From: Victivallales bacterium
GTDB taxonomy: Bacteria; Verrucomicrobiota; Lentisphaeria; Victivallales; SZUA-371
NCBI GenBank assembly: GCA_028691155.1
Contig: JAQUZV010000149.1
Span: 1 to 5,953 of the forward strand
Direction of reading: 5' to 3'
DNA: 5,953 nt
In this document: positions 5,850-5,953 of the stretch, piece by piece
Position numbering within the stretch: position 1 is the stretch's first letter
Layout: each line of letters starts with the position of its first letter
Translations under genes and position numbers: made by a program
Notes under the pieces: generated by a model
The model's database searches: none
Told to the model about the DNA's origin: nothing
What the model saw: the letters and a program-made list of their open reading frames with translations, nothing else

Positions 5850-5953
5850 CGTTGTTACGGCGCGGTCGGTCCCCGCCCGAGCGCGGCAGATAAACTTTCT
5901 CTCCTCCGGCATGGCGGACATCGCGTTGGTGCCGATGCCGCTTCTGCTTCTGA
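5850..5953. other. GC-rich window edge, no supportable gene
   Basis: Composition jumps back to GC-rich here. Two minus-strand frames are open from the window edge: one ends at TAA 5857-5855 (32 codons before the stop) and one at TGA 5811-5809 (47 codons). Either could be the 3' end of a gene lying to the right and reading towards the lipoprotein gene, but neither peptide shows anything recognisable. The third frame is the upstream continuation of the lipoprotein frame. Confidence 0.3.

Noticed and set aside
5766..5921. Lipoprotein gene starting 52 codons further upstream, at 5921
   Set aside because: That start would place the signal peptide in the middle of the protein. The AAAAGGGGAG stretch and the lipobox geometry favour 5765.
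1..5953. CRISPR array, tRNA, rRNA or insertion sequence
   Set aside because: There are no regularly spaced short repeats, no cloverleaf or rRNA-like stretches, no transposase motifs and no terminal inverted repeats. The only repeats are paralog homology and the small ones listed.

Overview
The window holds three tandem, same-strand paralogous genes for a large membrane protein I cannot assign to a named family. They are followed by one convergent lipoprotein gene on the minus strand. No RNA gene, CRISPR array, transposase or integrase is visible. The N-terminal signals (positively charged start, clusters of membrane helices, a lipobox Cys) point to a Gram-negative-type bacterium. The C-terminal signature of the paralogs (Ala-x-x-x-x-x-Glu-Gln-Tyr-Arg-x-x-His-Gly-x-x-Pro, then Leu-Tyr-x-x-x-x-Asp-Gly-x-Asp-x-Gly-Gly) resembles uncharacterised membrane proteins I associate from memory with Planctomycetes/Verrucomicrobia/Lentisphaerae. 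A PVC-group bacterium is therefore a reasonable but unproven guess.

Layout. Positions 1-788 hold the C-terminal 261 residues of paralog A, whose start lies left of the window. Positions 789-907 are a short AT-rich gap with a hairpin. Positions 908-2818 hold paralog B (636 aa, complete). Positions 2819-3009 are a gap with a good sigma70-like promoter and a G-rich Shine-Dalgarno region. Positions 3010-4860 hold paralog C (616 aa, complete). Positions 4861-4976 separate the convergent genes. Positions 4977-5765 (minus) encode a 262-aa lipoprotein that is much more AT-rich than the paralogs. Positions 5766-5953 are its upstream region plus a GC-rich edge with no supportable gene.

How it may work. 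B and C each have about 210 N-terminal residues with five or six hydrophobic segments, then about 400 soluble residues; A shows only the end of the soluble part. The soluble part alternates nearly invariant blocks with a highly variable central block. Its last ~80 residues resemble the C-terminal half of the type II secretion major pseudopilin (GspG-like: a YR..HG..P helix end, then a DG..GG loop and an N-A-E-N motif). The array looks like repeated duplication with patchwork exchange between copies: one 77-nt patch is 76/77 identical between A and B, although A is otherwise closer to C just upstream. The lipoprotein has no visible functional link to the array beyond adjacency. No biochemical function can be assigned to any gene from sequence alone.
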